Source: Cyanobacteria bacterium GSL.Bin1
GTDB lineage: Bacteria > Cyanobacteriota > Cyanobacteriia > Cyanobacteriales > Rubidibacteraceae
DNA length: 64,000 bases
Assembly: GCA_009909085.1 (NCBI GenBank)
Contig: JAAANX010000083.1
Span: forward strand, 1-64,000
Reading direction: 5' to 3'
Shown here: positions 33,097-43,358 of the stretch, piece by piece
How positions within the stretch are numbered: the first letter of the stretch is position 1
Layout: each line of letters starts with the position of its first letter
Notes under the pieces: model-generated
Database searches by the model: none
Told to the model about the DNA's origin: nothing
Seen by the model: only the letters and a program-made list of their open reading frames with translations
Program-made: the position numbers and the translations under genes

Positions 33097-35310
33097 TTAG
33101 ATAAAGGGTTCTACCTCAAGGGTATCAACTACAGCTGAGGTAACTGAATCAGGATTATTCGGATCAAATATTTCAGCTAGGCTGCCAGTAATCTCTCCAT
33201 AATTTACTGTAGTTATCGGGAGATCAACTCCGGCAGTTGGGTTAATGCGATTATCACCTTCTGGTAAATTTTCATCTGTAACTAACTCATCAGTTACATC
33301 TTCCACCACAAATAAATTGGTACTGCTGGTGACAGCAAAACCACTAGAATCGCCAATGAATTTTTCTAGTTTTCCTTTGTTGTTAATATTTAGACGAGCA
33401 ACCCAACTATCTACCGCTGCGCCATTAGCACCCGTGCCGTTACCATCACCGAGGAATCCTTCAGTAATACCAGTAACATAAAGTTGACCGTTACCATTAC
33501 TACTCAGTGCCGTACCGTAGTCCAGTTTGTCTTTGCTGCCTAACTCTTGAACCCATCCGATATTTCCGTCAGGATCAAATTTTGCGACCCAAGCGTCATA
33601 GTCTTCTGTTTTGTTATTACCTTTGCCATTATTTTTAGCAAGCTTACCGCTTTTACCCTTAGTTAATCTACCATTTGTGTATCCGGTTAAGAAAATATTA
33701 TTTTGATCGTCGATTTCAAGATCAGATAAGAAAGTACCATCATCATTGGGCGTACCAAACTGTTTAGTCCACTCTAGAGTGCTATCAGGGCTAAATTTAG
33801 CTAGCCAGAGATCGTAGGAATCATTGGTCAGTTCAAAATCAGCGCCTAAACTACCAGTCGTCCAGCCTGTGGCGTAAACATTCCCCTGAGTGTCTGTGTC
33901 CACACCCCAAGCAAATTCTAGTCCTTGATCTACACTTCCTAACTGTTGAATCCATTCCACCTCGCCTTTGGGGTTAAGTTTAGTAATCCAAGCATCATAC
34001 TTTAAGAGATCACGGGAGGGGTCAGATTCTTGCGTTAAACCTTGCGTCCAGCCAACTGCGTAGGCATTGCCCTGGGCATCTACAGCGAGGTCGTAATTTT
34101 CATTGAAAAAGAAGGTATCTAGTTCGGTAAACCATTGCCGATTGCCATCGTTATCAAACTTAGCAATCCAGGCATCATCTTCTACGTTGAAATCAAATAT
34201 ATCTCGGTTTTGATTGTCTTTGATCCCCAATCCTGATACATAAACATCACCTGAATCGCTGACGTCAACTCCAAACGCTGTACTCGAAAAAGCCCCATTG
34301 AGATTTTCGCCAAACTGCTCTCCCCAGACCAAGTTGCCGTTAGAATTAAATTTAGCTACCCAGGCATCTTGGGCAGATGACTTTTTACCAGAAAATAAAT
34401 TGCTGCCGGTGACTCCTGCTAGATATACGTTGCCTTGATCATCTGTGGCAATCGCATTTGACTCTTCACTTGAAGAAGTACCAAATTGCTTTAAAAATAT
34501 TTGATTACCACTATTGCCATATTTAGCGAGCCAGAAGTCAGACAATCCTTGACTATCTCCTGCTAAGGGACCACTGGTACTTCCTGTTAGGAAAAGATTG
34601 CCTGATGAATCTGTGGCTGCCCCTAGGCTGAAGTCTATGCCAGTAGTTCCTAACTGCCCAATTTTTTTCTCATCGATTTTTTTTTCAGGTTTATCACCCA
34701 CAAATTCAAAATATTTGTCCTTTAAGTCTAAATCGACTTCAGGGGTTGTAATTACATAGGCAACTAAATCAGGTACACCCTGCTGCAAAGACAAAATAGC
34801 TTCACCAAAAAAAGGCTGAGCGAGTGCTTCAACCTGTAAATTGTTTAATTCAATTAATAAATAATCATCTTTTTTGCCGTTTAGCTGTATTTTATCTTGA
34901 CTGGGATCAAAATCATAAATTACAGCAAATTCATTAACTCCAAACTGATTAGTAGTCAGTAAACTGGAAGGATCAAAAGTGGTGTAGTAGGGGCGGAATT
35001 CCTCTCCCAAAACAAATTTGTCTGCCCCTACTGAAGGTATATCTCTTTCTAAAATCAGTAGTGGATTACCGCCTTGGTTAGCAGCTTGAATGTTCAGTAT
35101 AATTTCAAACTCTTCAGCCGAATTATCAAATATGTCCCCAAATAAAAAATCAATATTTTGCTCTAGTGTATCACTATCTCCAGGGTCATAGCCATAGATA
35201 GTGTCATTACCTGCACGAGCAAATATAGCTTCAAATTTAGCACTTGAAGAACCTGTAACTAGATCGCTGGCTGGGGTTAATAATGAGGCAATAATATTGG
35301 ATTCGTCCAT
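33097..35310 (-). CDS. SBBP-repeat beta-propeller-like protein
   Basis: A 737-aa protein. The N-terminal 200 residues form a conserved domain (LLTPASDLVTGSSSAKFEAI, NDTIYGYDPG, DIPSVGADKFVLG, YDFDPSQDKIQLNGKKDDYL). Residues about 215-640 carry roughly eight SBBP-type repeats of 50-60 residues, each with the pattern AxDxxGNxYxxGxT ... DAWxAKFxxxGNxxWxxQFG. This suggests an exported beta-propeller. There is no N-terminal signal peptide, so secretion would be type I or unknown. It is a tandem paralogue of the gene at 35592-38849 but lacks that protein's calcium-binding repeats. Confidence 0.8.
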   Translation of the reverse strand: MDESNIIASLLTPASDLVTGSSSAKFEAIFARAGNDTIYGYDPGDSDTLEQNIDFLFGDIFDNSAEEFEIILNIQAANQGGNPLLILERDIPSVGADKFVLGEEFRPYYTTFDPSSLLTTNQFGVNEFAVIYDFDPSQDKIQLNGKKDDYLLIELNNLQVEALAQPFFGEAILSLQQGVPDLVAYVITTPEVDLDLKDKYFEFVGDKPEKKIDEKKIGQLGTTGIDFSLGAATDSSGNLFLTGSTSGPLAGDSQGLSDFWLAKYGNSGNQIFLKQFGTSSSEESNAIATDDQGNVYLAGVTGSNLFSGKKSSAQDAWVAKFNSNGNLVWGEQFGENLNGAFSSTAFGVDVSDSGDVYVSGLGIKDNQNRDIFDFNVEDDAWIAKFDNDGNRQWFTELDTFFFNENYDLAVDAQGNAYAVGWTQGLTQESDPSRDLLKYDAWITKLNPKGEVEWIQQLGSVDQGLEFAWGVDTDTQGNVYATGWTTGSLGADFELTNDSYDLWLAKFSPDSTLEWTKQFGTPNDDGTFLSDLEIDDQNNIFLTGYTNGRLTKGKSGKLAKNNGKGNNKTEDYDAWVAKFDPDGNIGWVQELGSKDKLDYGTALSSNGNGQLYVTGITEGFLGDGNGTGANGAAVDSWVARLNINNKGKLEKFIGDSSGFAVTSSTNLFVVEDVTDELVTDENLPEGDNRINPTAGVDLPITTVNYGEITGSLAEIFDPNNPDSVTSAVVDTLEVEPFI

Positions 35311-35591
35311 TTTTAGAAGCTCTCTGGATTAATTAGTCAGGAACAGCCGGCTAGCTGAAAATTAGTGGTCAAGAATTGAGTGCAAATTCTGGATTCCCAC
35401 AAAATTTAAGTGAAATAACTTACATTAACCTAGCTCTTGGAACATTAGTTCAGTTATTTTACTAAGTATTATTGCACAAAATTCACGGAGTGTAAAGTTA
35501 TACTTGCTAGCAATTAGGCAGTCATAACGAGGATAAGCTTGCAAGTAATGCCTCCGTGCGCTAGTTATTCTGGCTATTCTAGTTTCTGCTC

Positions 35592-38500
35592 CTAAGCAAA
35601 GTTAAAAATGCTCGTATCAGTAAGCATGATGTCCTTAACATCTTTGACAATACCAATTAAGTCGTTTTGGTTGCTGCCAAGGAAAATCGCGGTTCCTTTT
35701 TCTAAATCAGGTAGGTCAATGCCAAGACTGTAATCATCAGGATTGCCATGAAGCTGTATTTTATCCGATTCGTCTAGTTCAAAGTCATCGACTAGGGCGT
35801 AATCACTGATTCCATTACCAACATAGTAGGCTTGGCTAGAATCTCCCAGAACAAAGGTATCGGATTGGTCACCCCCTTTTAATTTATCAAACTCACCAGC
35901 TCCAGGATCATTTGCCTCCGGCTTGACACCAATGAGAACATCGTCACCTTTATTGCCATCTAGTTCGTCATTGCCAGCACCACCGGTCAGGGTGTCATTC
36001 CCTTCCTCACCATTGAGTTTGTCGTTACCGGCTCCTCCATCCAGGGTATCGTTGCCTTTACCTCCTTTAATGTCATCGGGACCAGCATCGCCAAAGAGAC
36101 TATCATTGCCCTCTTTGCCCTCAAGCTTGTCTTTGTCGGCTCCCCCTCGAAAGGTTTCATTGCCAATTCCGCCTTTGATTTCGTCTTCCCCTGCTCCCCC
36201 ATCAACATAGGACACATTGACTAGGGTTATGTCCTTAAAGTCAAAGCTATTTTTGTCCGCATTACCCAGAATAGCGTGACCACTCCCATCAAAGGTTTCA
36301 ATATCATCAAACTCTTTAAAGGTCACGTCACCGCCACTAGCGTTGACAATGGTATCGCCTTGAGGATCGCGCTCCAGTTCTTCACCCTCACCATCAAAGA
36401 CATCAAACTCGGCTTCAGTAGCTGTTTCAATGATGAAGCGGTCATTTCCGTTTCCACCTTTGAGTTCATCGGCACCGCCTCCCCCGTAGAGGGTATCATC
36501 TCCATCTTCGCCCTCAAGCTTGTCATCGCCAGCCCGACCATAGAGAGTGTCATTCCCCTTCTTGCCCTTGATTTCGTCATCACCCACGAGACCCATCAGG
36601 ATGTCATCCACATCATCAGAGCCTTCCAGTTTCAGACCTGGAATATCACTACCGAAAACGCTTGGGTCATTCAAGGCTTCAAGCAAGGCTGTTTGGACAG
36701 AGTTATCAGCCGAGGGGTCAAAGGCCCCGCCTAGACCCAAACCGATTTCTCCATAATCTACTACGTTCAAGCCTGTAGAGCTGCCCTCGGTGGTTTGAAT
36801 AAGACCATCCCCAACAGGCAGGGCTTCATTTGTTACTAAGTTAAGATTTTCGATGGGAAGCGTTATATCAGACTCAACAACTACACTCTCTGCATCATTA
36901 CCAACAAATTCTGTAAGCTTTCCATCCTTAGCTTTCAGTTGAGCAATCCAGGCATCTCCAGCTCCGCCGGATGCTTCTGCACCATTTAGTCCCAAATAGC
37001 CTTCAGAATAGCCTGTGACAAAAACTTTATCGCCAGAGACATCAATACCGGTAGCGTAGTCATATTTGTCATCTACTCCAAATTGCCGCAGCCACTCATT
37101 ATTACCTAAAGTATCAAATTTGCCGACCAAGGCATTAAAAGCTTCATCGGAACTACCATCGCCTAACTCATCGTTGGTGTAAGCAGTCAGATAAATTTTA
37201 TTTTGATCATCAATGACCAGGTCAGACAGAAAGGCACCATCATCCCCTTCAGAACCAATCTGTTTAGACCAGACCAAATCTCCAGCGTCCTGATCAAATT
37301 TGGCAAGAAAGAGATCACGTTTCTCAGCTTTTTCAAACTCTTTGTCCAGAGTTCCTAAGGCTCCGGTCGTCCAGCCTGAAACATAGATATCGCCCTGGCT
37401 ATCGGTATCAACTGACCAGGCGAACTCTAAGCCCTCATCTGGACTGCCAAATTGTTGAATCCAGGCAATGCTGCCATCAGGATTAACTTTTGTCAGCCAG
37501 GCATCATACTTTAATAAACTTCGAGAGGGATCCGCTTCTTGCTGAGGAAAAGCAGGATTGCCAGTTCCACCAAAAGCCCCAAAATCGATCAACCCTTGCG
37601 TCCAGCCGACAAAGTAGCTGTTCCCTTCATCATCAACAGCTAAATCATAGTTTTCGTTGAAGAAGAGAGTATCTAGTACCGTCGTCCATTGCTGATTCCC
37701 TTGGCTGTCAAACTTCGTCAGCCAAGCGTCATCTTCAACAGTAAAGTCAAAAATTTCAGTATTTTGATTTTCCTTGATCCCCAACCCAGATAGATAAACA
37801 TTTCCGTCATTATCAACTTGCAGACCAAACCCACTGGTGGAGAAAGCGCCATCTAAAGAAAACTGTTTTCCCCAAATTTGATTGCCATTTTGGTTATACT
37901 TGGCAACCCAAGCCTCTGAGGAGGCATTCGGATCATCTTTGCCAACTAAGTTCGCCCCGGTGCTGCCAGCTAAGTAAAAATGTCCCGAAGCATCGGTAAC
38001 CACTCTGTAGGCAACATCACTCGTGGCAGTCCCAATTTGTTGACCCCAGACCTGATTAGCATTGATGTCATATTTAGTAACCCAGGCATCGCCAAATCCT
38101 TGATTGGTTCCAAAAAGTGAACCACTGGTGCTACCTGTTATATAGATATTGCCATTCGCATCTACAGCAATGCCATTGCCGTTATCAATACCGGTTGTAC
38201 TCAGCTGACCAATTTTCTTCTCTTCTGGTTTATCTTCTGGTTTATTGCCAACAAACTGGAAATAGTCTTTATCGAGGGCTAAGTCAACTTCCGGCTTGGA
38301 AACAACTAAGCCCACTAAATCGGGAATACCTTGCTGCAAAGAAAAAATCAGCTCTCCTGAGAAGGTTCCAATATCTGGAATTGCTAAGTTGTTCACCTCT
38401 AGCAGCAGGTAGTCATCCTTTTTGCCATTGAGCTGAATTGTATCTTGCTCTGGAGCAAAGTCGTAGATGACGGCAAATTGGTTAAATCCAAAAAAGTCAT

Positions 38501-38849
38501 CTGTGATTAAAGAAAGTGGGTCAAAATTACTGTAGTAGGGCTGAAATACCTCTCCTAATACATATCGATCCGCTCCAACTGAGGGAATGTCAGCGTCGAG
38601 AATGGCGAAGGTATTTCCTGAAGCAATGGTAAGAATCAGTTCAAACTCTTCAGGTGTGTTGTCAAACAAATCCCCAATCAGGAAGTCAATATCGACTCTT
38701 GTTCCGTCGTTACTGCCAGGATCATAGCCATTAATCGCGTCACTGCCAGCGCGAGCAAAAATGAGATCAATAATAGCATTCGGATCTCCAAACACGGGAT
38801 CAGAAGCAGGGGTTAATAAAGCAACGGATAGTAAATTAGGCTCAACCAT
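35592..38849 (-). CDS. SBBP-repeat protein with RTX-like calcium-binding repeats
   Basis: The 1085-aa paralogue of the 33097-35310 protein. It has the same N-terminal domain (ARAGSDAINGYDPGSNDG) and SBBP repeats (about 215-660), then hemolysin-type nonapeptide repeats (about 750-830 and 900-990), for example KGNDTLYGRAGDDKLEG, GAGNDKLNGEEGNDTL and GAGNDELDG. The C-terminal 90 residues (LKGGDQSDTFVLGDSSQAYY ... KIQLHGNPDDYSLGIDLPDL) are the usual cap of cyanobacterial RTX proteins and include a type I secretion-like terminus. Probably a secreted calcium-binding surface protein; ligand unknown. Confidence 0.85.
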   Translation of the reverse strand: MVEPNLLSVALLTPASDPVFGDPNAIIDLIFARAGSDAINGYDPGSNDGTRVDIDFLIGDLFDNTPEEFELILTIASGNTFAILDADIPSVGADRYVLGEVFQPYYSNFDPLSLITDDFFGFNQFAVIYDFAPEQDTIQLNGKKDDYLLLEVNNLAIPDIGTFSGELIFSLQQGIPDLVGLVVSKPEVDLALDKDYFQFVGNKPEDKPEEKKIGQLSTTGIDNGNGIAVDANGNIYITGSTSGSLFGTNQGFGDAWVTKYDINANQVWGQQIGTATSDVAYRVVTDASGHFYLAGSTGANLVGKDDPNASSEAWVAKYNQNGNQIWGKQFSLDGAFSTSGFGLQVDNDGNVYLSGLGIKENQNTEIFDFTVEDDAWLTKFDSQGNQQWTTVLDTLFFNENYDLAVDDEGNSYFVGWTQGLIDFGAFGGTGNPAFPQQEADPSRSLLKYDAWLTKVNPDGSIAWIQQFGSPDEGLEFAWSVDTDSQGDIYVSGWTTGALGTLDKEFEKAEKRDLFLAKFDQDAGDLVWSKQIGSEGDDGAFLSDLVIDDQNKIYLTAYTNDELGDGSSDEAFNALVGKFDTLGNNEWLRQFGVDDKYDYATGIDVSGDKVFVTGYSEGYLGLNGAEASGGAGDAWIAQLKAKDGKLTEFVGNDAESVVVESDITLPIENLNLVTNEALPVGDGLIQTTEGSSTGLNVVDYGEIGLGLGGAFDPSADNSVQTALLEALNDPSVFGSDIPGLKLEGSDDVDDILMGLVGDDEIKGKKGNDTLYGRAGDDKLEGEDGDDTLYGGGGADELKGGNGNDRFIIETATEAEFDVFDGEGEELERDPQGDTIVNASGGDVTFKEFDDIETFDGSGHAILGNADKNSFDFKDITLVNVSYVDGGAGEDEIKGGIGNETFRGGADKDKLEGKEGNDSLFGDAGPDDIKGGKGNDTLDGGAGNDKLNGEEGNDTLTGGAGNDELDGNKGDDVLIGVKPEANDPGAGEFDKLKGGDQSDTFVLGDSSQAYYVGNGISDYALVDDFELDESDKIQLHGNPDDYSLGIDLPDLEKGTAIFLGSNQNDLIGIVKDVKDIMLTDTSIFNFA

Positions 38850-39265
38850 TTTGTCTTATATTTTTGATAGTTTTTTTGGACAACTGAAAACTAAAAAATA
38901 GAATAAATTTCAATGTGATTTAAAGTAGTTTTTCTTCTGACTCTCTCGTGCTCGTTGGCTAACTTTTTGTCTAGATACATGTAAACCAGTTCAGAAATAT
39001 GTGGCTCACACTCAGCTTTTTGCTAATCTATCGTTTAATTTCTCCGTATCATCACATAAGTAATTTTACTTGTCAAGCAGTTCATACTACAAATCTTCTC
39101 TTTATTGTGATCAAGAGGTTATTTTTCATAGAATAAGGAAACTTATTTTTATGGGAGAAATTGACAGTTTGCTAGATCCGCATGATTGTTATTAAAAAAG
39201 TCTGGGAACAGGTTGAATTAATGTTTACTCTTTTTTTTAAAAGCGACTCAGGAGTTGATTATTTG
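38850..39265. other. 416-bp AT-rich intergenic region
   Basis: Lies between the RTX-like gene and the MFS gene, both on the minus strand. It should hold the promoter of the RTX-like gene and the end of the biosynthetic operon. No clear terminator, gene or repeat was recognised. Confidence 0.4.
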
Positions 39266-40846
39266 CTATTCCTTAGCGCGATCGCGCATTCCTTTAACGG
39301 ATGACGGAACAAATGCCAAAATTAATAACACGCCAATAACAAGAGCCATACTTGCGATTAAAATGGCAGTGTGTAACCCCGAGACAAACGCCTGACTAAA
39401 CAACTGATGCCAAAGAGAAGGAGAGATCCGTTCCGGGAGATCACTGGGAATTTGGGTTCCGTTATGCAAGGCATCAGCAATAATTTGATTTTGGAGATTT
39501 GAGGGCAAATTCCAATCAGAAAGGGAGCGCTGGAGATTAGCAGTTAACCCTTGGCTGAGAATCGTACCCTGCAGGGCAATTCCCAGAATCCAACCCATGC
39601 GGTTAAAGGTGCCGTGTATCGCTGAAGCAATACCCACTTGTGTGAAAGGGATAGCACTCATCGCCAAAGAGGATAGTGGACTGAGGGTTAAACCAGCCCC
39701 AAAGCCATAAACAACACAACTGAGCCAGATATCTTGGTATTCTGTGTTCGCACTCGTGCTCAAAAAGGAAAAAGTGGCTATGCTCATCAAAATGAGACCA
39801 TTACTAATTGCAAAACGCCACCCCAGCCGAGCAACCAACCATCCCGAGACAAAAGAGGCAACAATGAAAGCACCATTGAGTGGCAGAAAACGGACACCCG
39901 CTCCTAGGGCTGAGTAACCTTTTATTTGCTGTAAAAATAAATTGAACAGGAATAGCAAACTGACTAGGGTCAAGAATACCAATACTGAAACGATATTCGC
40001 GATCGTAAAATTTGAATGACGAAATAAATTTAAGGGCAACATCGGTGAGCGACGATGGGACTCGATCACCAAAAAGGCAAGTAAGCTCAGTGTTGCCATA
40101 GCAAACAACCCAATAATTAAGGGAGATTGCCACCCAGCACTATAGCCTTCGGTGATGGCATAGACAAAAGAACCCAGGAAAATAATGCTCAGCAACAAAC
40201 CTGGCAGATCAATAGATTGCTGATTCGGATTTCTCACCTCCTTCACTACCCAAGAAGTCACCCCAAAAGTGAGTATCGCCAGTGGTAAATTGATAAAAAA
40301 CACGCTTTGCCACCCGAATTGATCGACCAGTAACCCACCCAGCACTGGACCTGTAATTAAGGCAAGTCCCGCTACAGCAGTCCACATTCCAATCGCTTTC
40401 GCTTTTTGCTTTTCTTCTGGAAAGGTATCGGTAAGGATAGACAAAGAAGCTTGTACTAAGGCAGCATCACCAAGACCCTGCAACACTCTGCCCCCAACTA
40501 ACACCCCCAACCCAGGAGCAAAACCACAAACGAGAGAACCCAAAGCATACGCAAATAATCCCCCAAGAAAAATGCGTTTGTGCCCATAAATATCGCCCAG
40601 TCTCCCGGCAGAAAGGACGAAACTAGTAGAAGGAAGAGCATTGGCAGTGAGAATCCACTGTAATCTTGACAAATTGATGTTTAAACCCGATTGAATTTGA
40701 GGGAGTGCGACATTCAAGAGCGTATCGTCGATATTAATCATCAATAACGCCAAACACATTGCCATCAAAGTGGCAGCTTTAGCCCGAGTCCAATATCTAA
40801 CTTCTGTTCTAGCGGTTGCAGTCCTAACAAAATTGGGTAGTTCCAT
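39266..40846 (-). CDS. MFS exporter, DHA2 (EmrB/QacA) family
   Basis: A 526-aa membrane protein starting MELPNFVRTATARTEVRYWT, with about 14 transmembrane helices. DHA2 signatures include LALLMINIDDTLLNVALPQI in helix 1, GRLGDIYGHKRIFLGGLF (motif A) and GPVLGGLLVDQFGWQSVFFI (motif C). Such proteins export lipophilic compounds by proton antiport. A longer frame begins with TTG 40921; ATG 40846 fits family alignments better. It is the last gene of the minus-strand biosynthetic locus, 168 bp after the GT2-deacetylase gene, and is the likely exporter of the product. Confidence 0.85.
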   Translation of the reverse strand: MELPNFVRTATARTEVRYWTRAKAATLMAMCLALLMINIDDTLLNVALPQIQSGLNINLSRLQWILTANALPSTSFVLSAGRLGDIYGHKRIFLGGLFAYALGSLVCGFAPGLGVLVGGRVLQGLGDAALVQASLSILTDTFPEEKQKAKAIGMWTAVAGLALITGPVLGGLLVDQFGWQSVFFINLPLAILTFGVTSWVVKEVRNPNQQSIDLPGLLLSIIFLGSFVYAITEGYSAGWQSPLIIGLFAMATLSLLAFLVIESHRRSPMLPLNLFRHSNFTIANIVSVLVFLTLVSLLFLFNLFLQQIKGYSALGAGVRFLPLNGAFIVASFVSGWLVARLGWRFAISNGLILMSIATFSFLSTSANTEYQDIWLSCVVYGFGAGLTLSPLSSLAMSAIPFTQVGIASAIHGTFNRMGWILGIALQGTILSQGLTANLQRSLSDWNLPSNLQNQIIADALHNGTQIPSDLPERISPSLWHQLFSQAFVSGLHTAILIASMALVIGVLLILAFVPSSVKGMRDRAKE

Positions 40847-41014
40847 GATGACGCAGAATGACAAAAAATTGATTGGAGCACTTTCAAGAGGTAAATCTTG
40901 ATCGATATCAGAACGAGACAAAACACGATTGTGATCTGACTACGACACAGATTGACCTACTCTAGTTTTTTATAATTTGGGGAATGTTGTCTCCACAGTT
41001 CTGGTGATTCTCTT

Positions 41015-43303
41015 TCAAGAGATTGCAGAATTAAGTGCTACGACTGAGTGAGCAGGAAATACTTTATTTTCAAACTCCTGTAAGGGATCAGTGCCCTCAA
41101 TTTCAATCCGCGAGAGTTGCAATAACCGGTCTTGATCACTACTGAAGCCTTGCTGACAAGATACAGCAATGTTGTAGCCGCATCTTCCAATGAGACGTTG
41201 CACCACTGAATCTAAATCACCATAGGGATAGGCAAAACTTGTGATGGGAACGCCCAGTTCACGCTCAATTATTTCTCGCGATTGAGACCCTTCCCGTAGG
41301 ACTTCTGCTGGAGAAAGAGAAGTCAGGGGGCGGTGAGTGAGGGTATGAGAACCAAACTCAACCCCTTCGTCATGCAGTTCCTTAATTTGTCGCCAATTGA
41401 GCAGAGGTAACGCTTCTCCATACTCAAAACAACTATCCCAGCGATTGGTTTGACCGACAAAGTCAGCAACGATAAAGACTGTTGCAGAAAAACCGTAGCG
41501 CTTGAGCAAGGGCCAAGCATAGGTGGCAAAATCGAGGTAGCCATCATCAAATGTAATCAGTACTGGCTTACCCGGAAGGGGTTCTTTTGTTACTAGAGCT
41601 TTCCGCCACTGTTCCAATGTAATGCTGTATGCTCCTGCTTCTCGTAGGTAACGTAACTGCTGTTCAAACGCTTCTGGTGTGACTCGCCAGCGCGTAAATT
41701 TTGAGGAACCAGTGGGGGCAATGTGATGGTACATTAAAATCGGCAGTTGGCAGGTCTCTATCGTTGCTGGATCAGAGGAGGTAGAACACTTTTCTATTGG
41801 CTTTGCTAATTTGAAAGACCGGGACAACGCCTGCCACTGAGCTTCAGAAGCCTGCCTGAAAATGATGTCAGCAAATTCATCCGCGATCGCGTCGGCTAGA
41901 ACTTGACTCGTCACCTTCCCTTTCAGAATCGGCAGTTCTAGAAAACCCAGTGGTTTGCCTGCTAATTGCACGGTGCAGTGTAGGCGTTCGGTTGATGAGG
42001 GGGGAAAAATATCGGGAATGGGTTGCGTCACTTCGATTGCCGTAGCATAAATCACACCTAGGGCCACGGGTCGGGATCCCACAGCCTGTTCTAAAATCCC
42101 TCGTTCCATATTGAGGCGCGCCCGAGGAGCAAAGGCAGGAATTTTGAGACGCTGTTCCAAGGTAATTGCCAAGTCATTAATGGGTTGTTCCAGGCTTTCC
42201 CATAAATAATGATATTCGCTCAAAGGATGACAGGTCGGTATTGGCAACGCATACAAAAAAGGTTCCAGTAAATCCATGGATATGGCATCTAGACCATACT
42301 CCCCAGGAAGCTCGGCGAAAATCGGATGAAAATCCTCACCGGCACCAATGGCTAACCCAGCATAGGTACACGCCAATCCTAATTCCAAAGCAGGGAGACG
42401 TTCAGCGGATTTCCCTTCTGCGTGCTTGGCATAAGGCATTAAGGCTCGGGGATAAGAAGTATGACCTTGAGTTAGGACTTGCATTGCCTCTTTAAACATA
42501 CTCAAGATTGTTAAGTGGTGGTTTCCCTGGCGGGAATGAATCACTTGCACCGCCTGAAAGGCTAAGGTGATTGCCCTTTTATGGAGAAATCGTCGTAAAC
42601 TGAAACCGAAAGGTATCTCATCGATTGTTTTCATGAGACGGAACCATCGTTGAGTGATCTCCAGTGCTCGTTTTGAACGAAACCCGATCCGATCGAGCGC
42701 TAATACCTCATCAGTTCCGCCAAAATAAGCCCCTGTCCGGGCAATTCTCTGCCATAAATCCCAATCTTCGTGAGTGTGTAAGCTGGGATCAAATTGACCC
42801 ACTGCTTCTACTAAAGACCGCTTGACAACACAGCTATGAATGGCAAACGGATTCCCTTGGGCTAATTGATCGAATAAATCTCCTGAAACAGTCAAGGATT
42901 GCGGTGGACCGTAAGGTTTTTGATCAGAAGTCACTCGTGCCCAACCACAGTAGGCAACATCGAGTTGAGGTGTTTCCGTTGCTATGGCTGTTAATCGTTC
43001 CAGATGAGAAGGAAGAATCCAATCGTCTGCATCAAGAAACAGCAACCAATCAAATTTAGCATGGGTAATACCGACATTGCGCGCCGCACTTTTCCCTTGG
43101 TCTGGTTGTTCCAGCACCCGAATGCGAGCATCTTGGTCTACAAACTGGGCAACAATGGCGTTGGTTTTCTGGTCGGCAGGGTCATGAATAATAATCGCTT
43201 CCCAACCAAAAAAGGTTTGAGAAATAATTGATTCGAGGGTCTCAGCAAGGGTTGGGGCTGCACCAGCAGCAGGAATAATGATGGATATATTCAAATTTTT
43301 CAT
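41015..43303 (-). CDS. GT2 glycosyltransferase fused to polysaccharide deacetylase
   Basis: A 762-aa bifunctional protein. Residues 1-about 240 are a GT-A glycosyltransferase (NISIIIPAAGAAPTLAETLE, WLLFLDADDW as the DXD site, HEDWDLWQRIARTGAYFGG). Residues about 240-510 are an unassigned linker domain. The C-terminal 240 residues are a NodB-type deacetylase with VLITFDDGYLDF, FGSHTLTHRPL (His-x3-His) and FAYPYGDLD. It could add and deacetylate an N-acetylated sugar. The start ATG 43303 is used; the frame begins 24 nt earlier. It follows the GT28 gene by 55 bp within the locus. Confidence 0.85.
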   Translation of the reverse strand: MKNLNISIIIPAAGAAPTLAETLESIISQTFFGWEAIIIHDPADQKTNAIVAQFVDQDARIRVLEQPDQGKSAARNVGITHAKFDWLLFLDADDWILPSHLERLTAIATETPQLDVAYCGWARVTSDQKPYGPPQSLTVSGDLFDQLAQGNPFAIHSCVVKRSLVEAVGQFDPSLHTHEDWDLWQRIARTGAYFGGTDEVLALDRIGFRSKRALEITQRWFRLMKTIDEIPFGFSLRRFLHKRAITLAFQAVQVIHSRQGNHHLTILSMFKEAMQVLTQGHTSYPRALMPYAKHAEGKSAERLPALELGLACTYAGLAIGAGEDFHPIFAELPGEYGLDAISMDLLEPFLYALPIPTCHPLSEYHYLWESLEQPINDLAITLEQRLKIPAFAPRARLNMERGILEQAVGSRPVALGVIYATAIEVTQPIPDIFPPSSTERLHCTVQLAGKPLGFLELPILKGKVTSQVLADAIADEFADIIFRQASEAQWQALSRSFKLAKPIEKCSTSSDPATIETCQLPILMYHHIAPTGSSKFTRWRVTPEAFEQQLRYLREAGAYSITLEQWRKALVTKEPLPGKPVLITFDDGYLDFATYAWPLLKRYGFSATVFIVADFVGQTNRWDSCFEYGEALPLLNWRQIKELHDEGVEFGSHTLTHRPLTSLSPAEVLREGSQSREIIERELGVPITSFAYPYGDLDSVVQRLIGRCGYNIAVSCQQGFSSDQDRLLQLSRIEIEGTDPLQEFENKVFPAHSVVALNSAIS

Positions 43304-43358
43304 GATTGAATTTTGTAAAAGACACAATCGTTTTGGCTCATCTTTTTAAGTAAATTGG

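Noticed and set aside
36276-36734. 152-codon plus-strand frame
   Set aside because: It is antisense to the repeat-rich part of the RTX-like gene and has no independent support.
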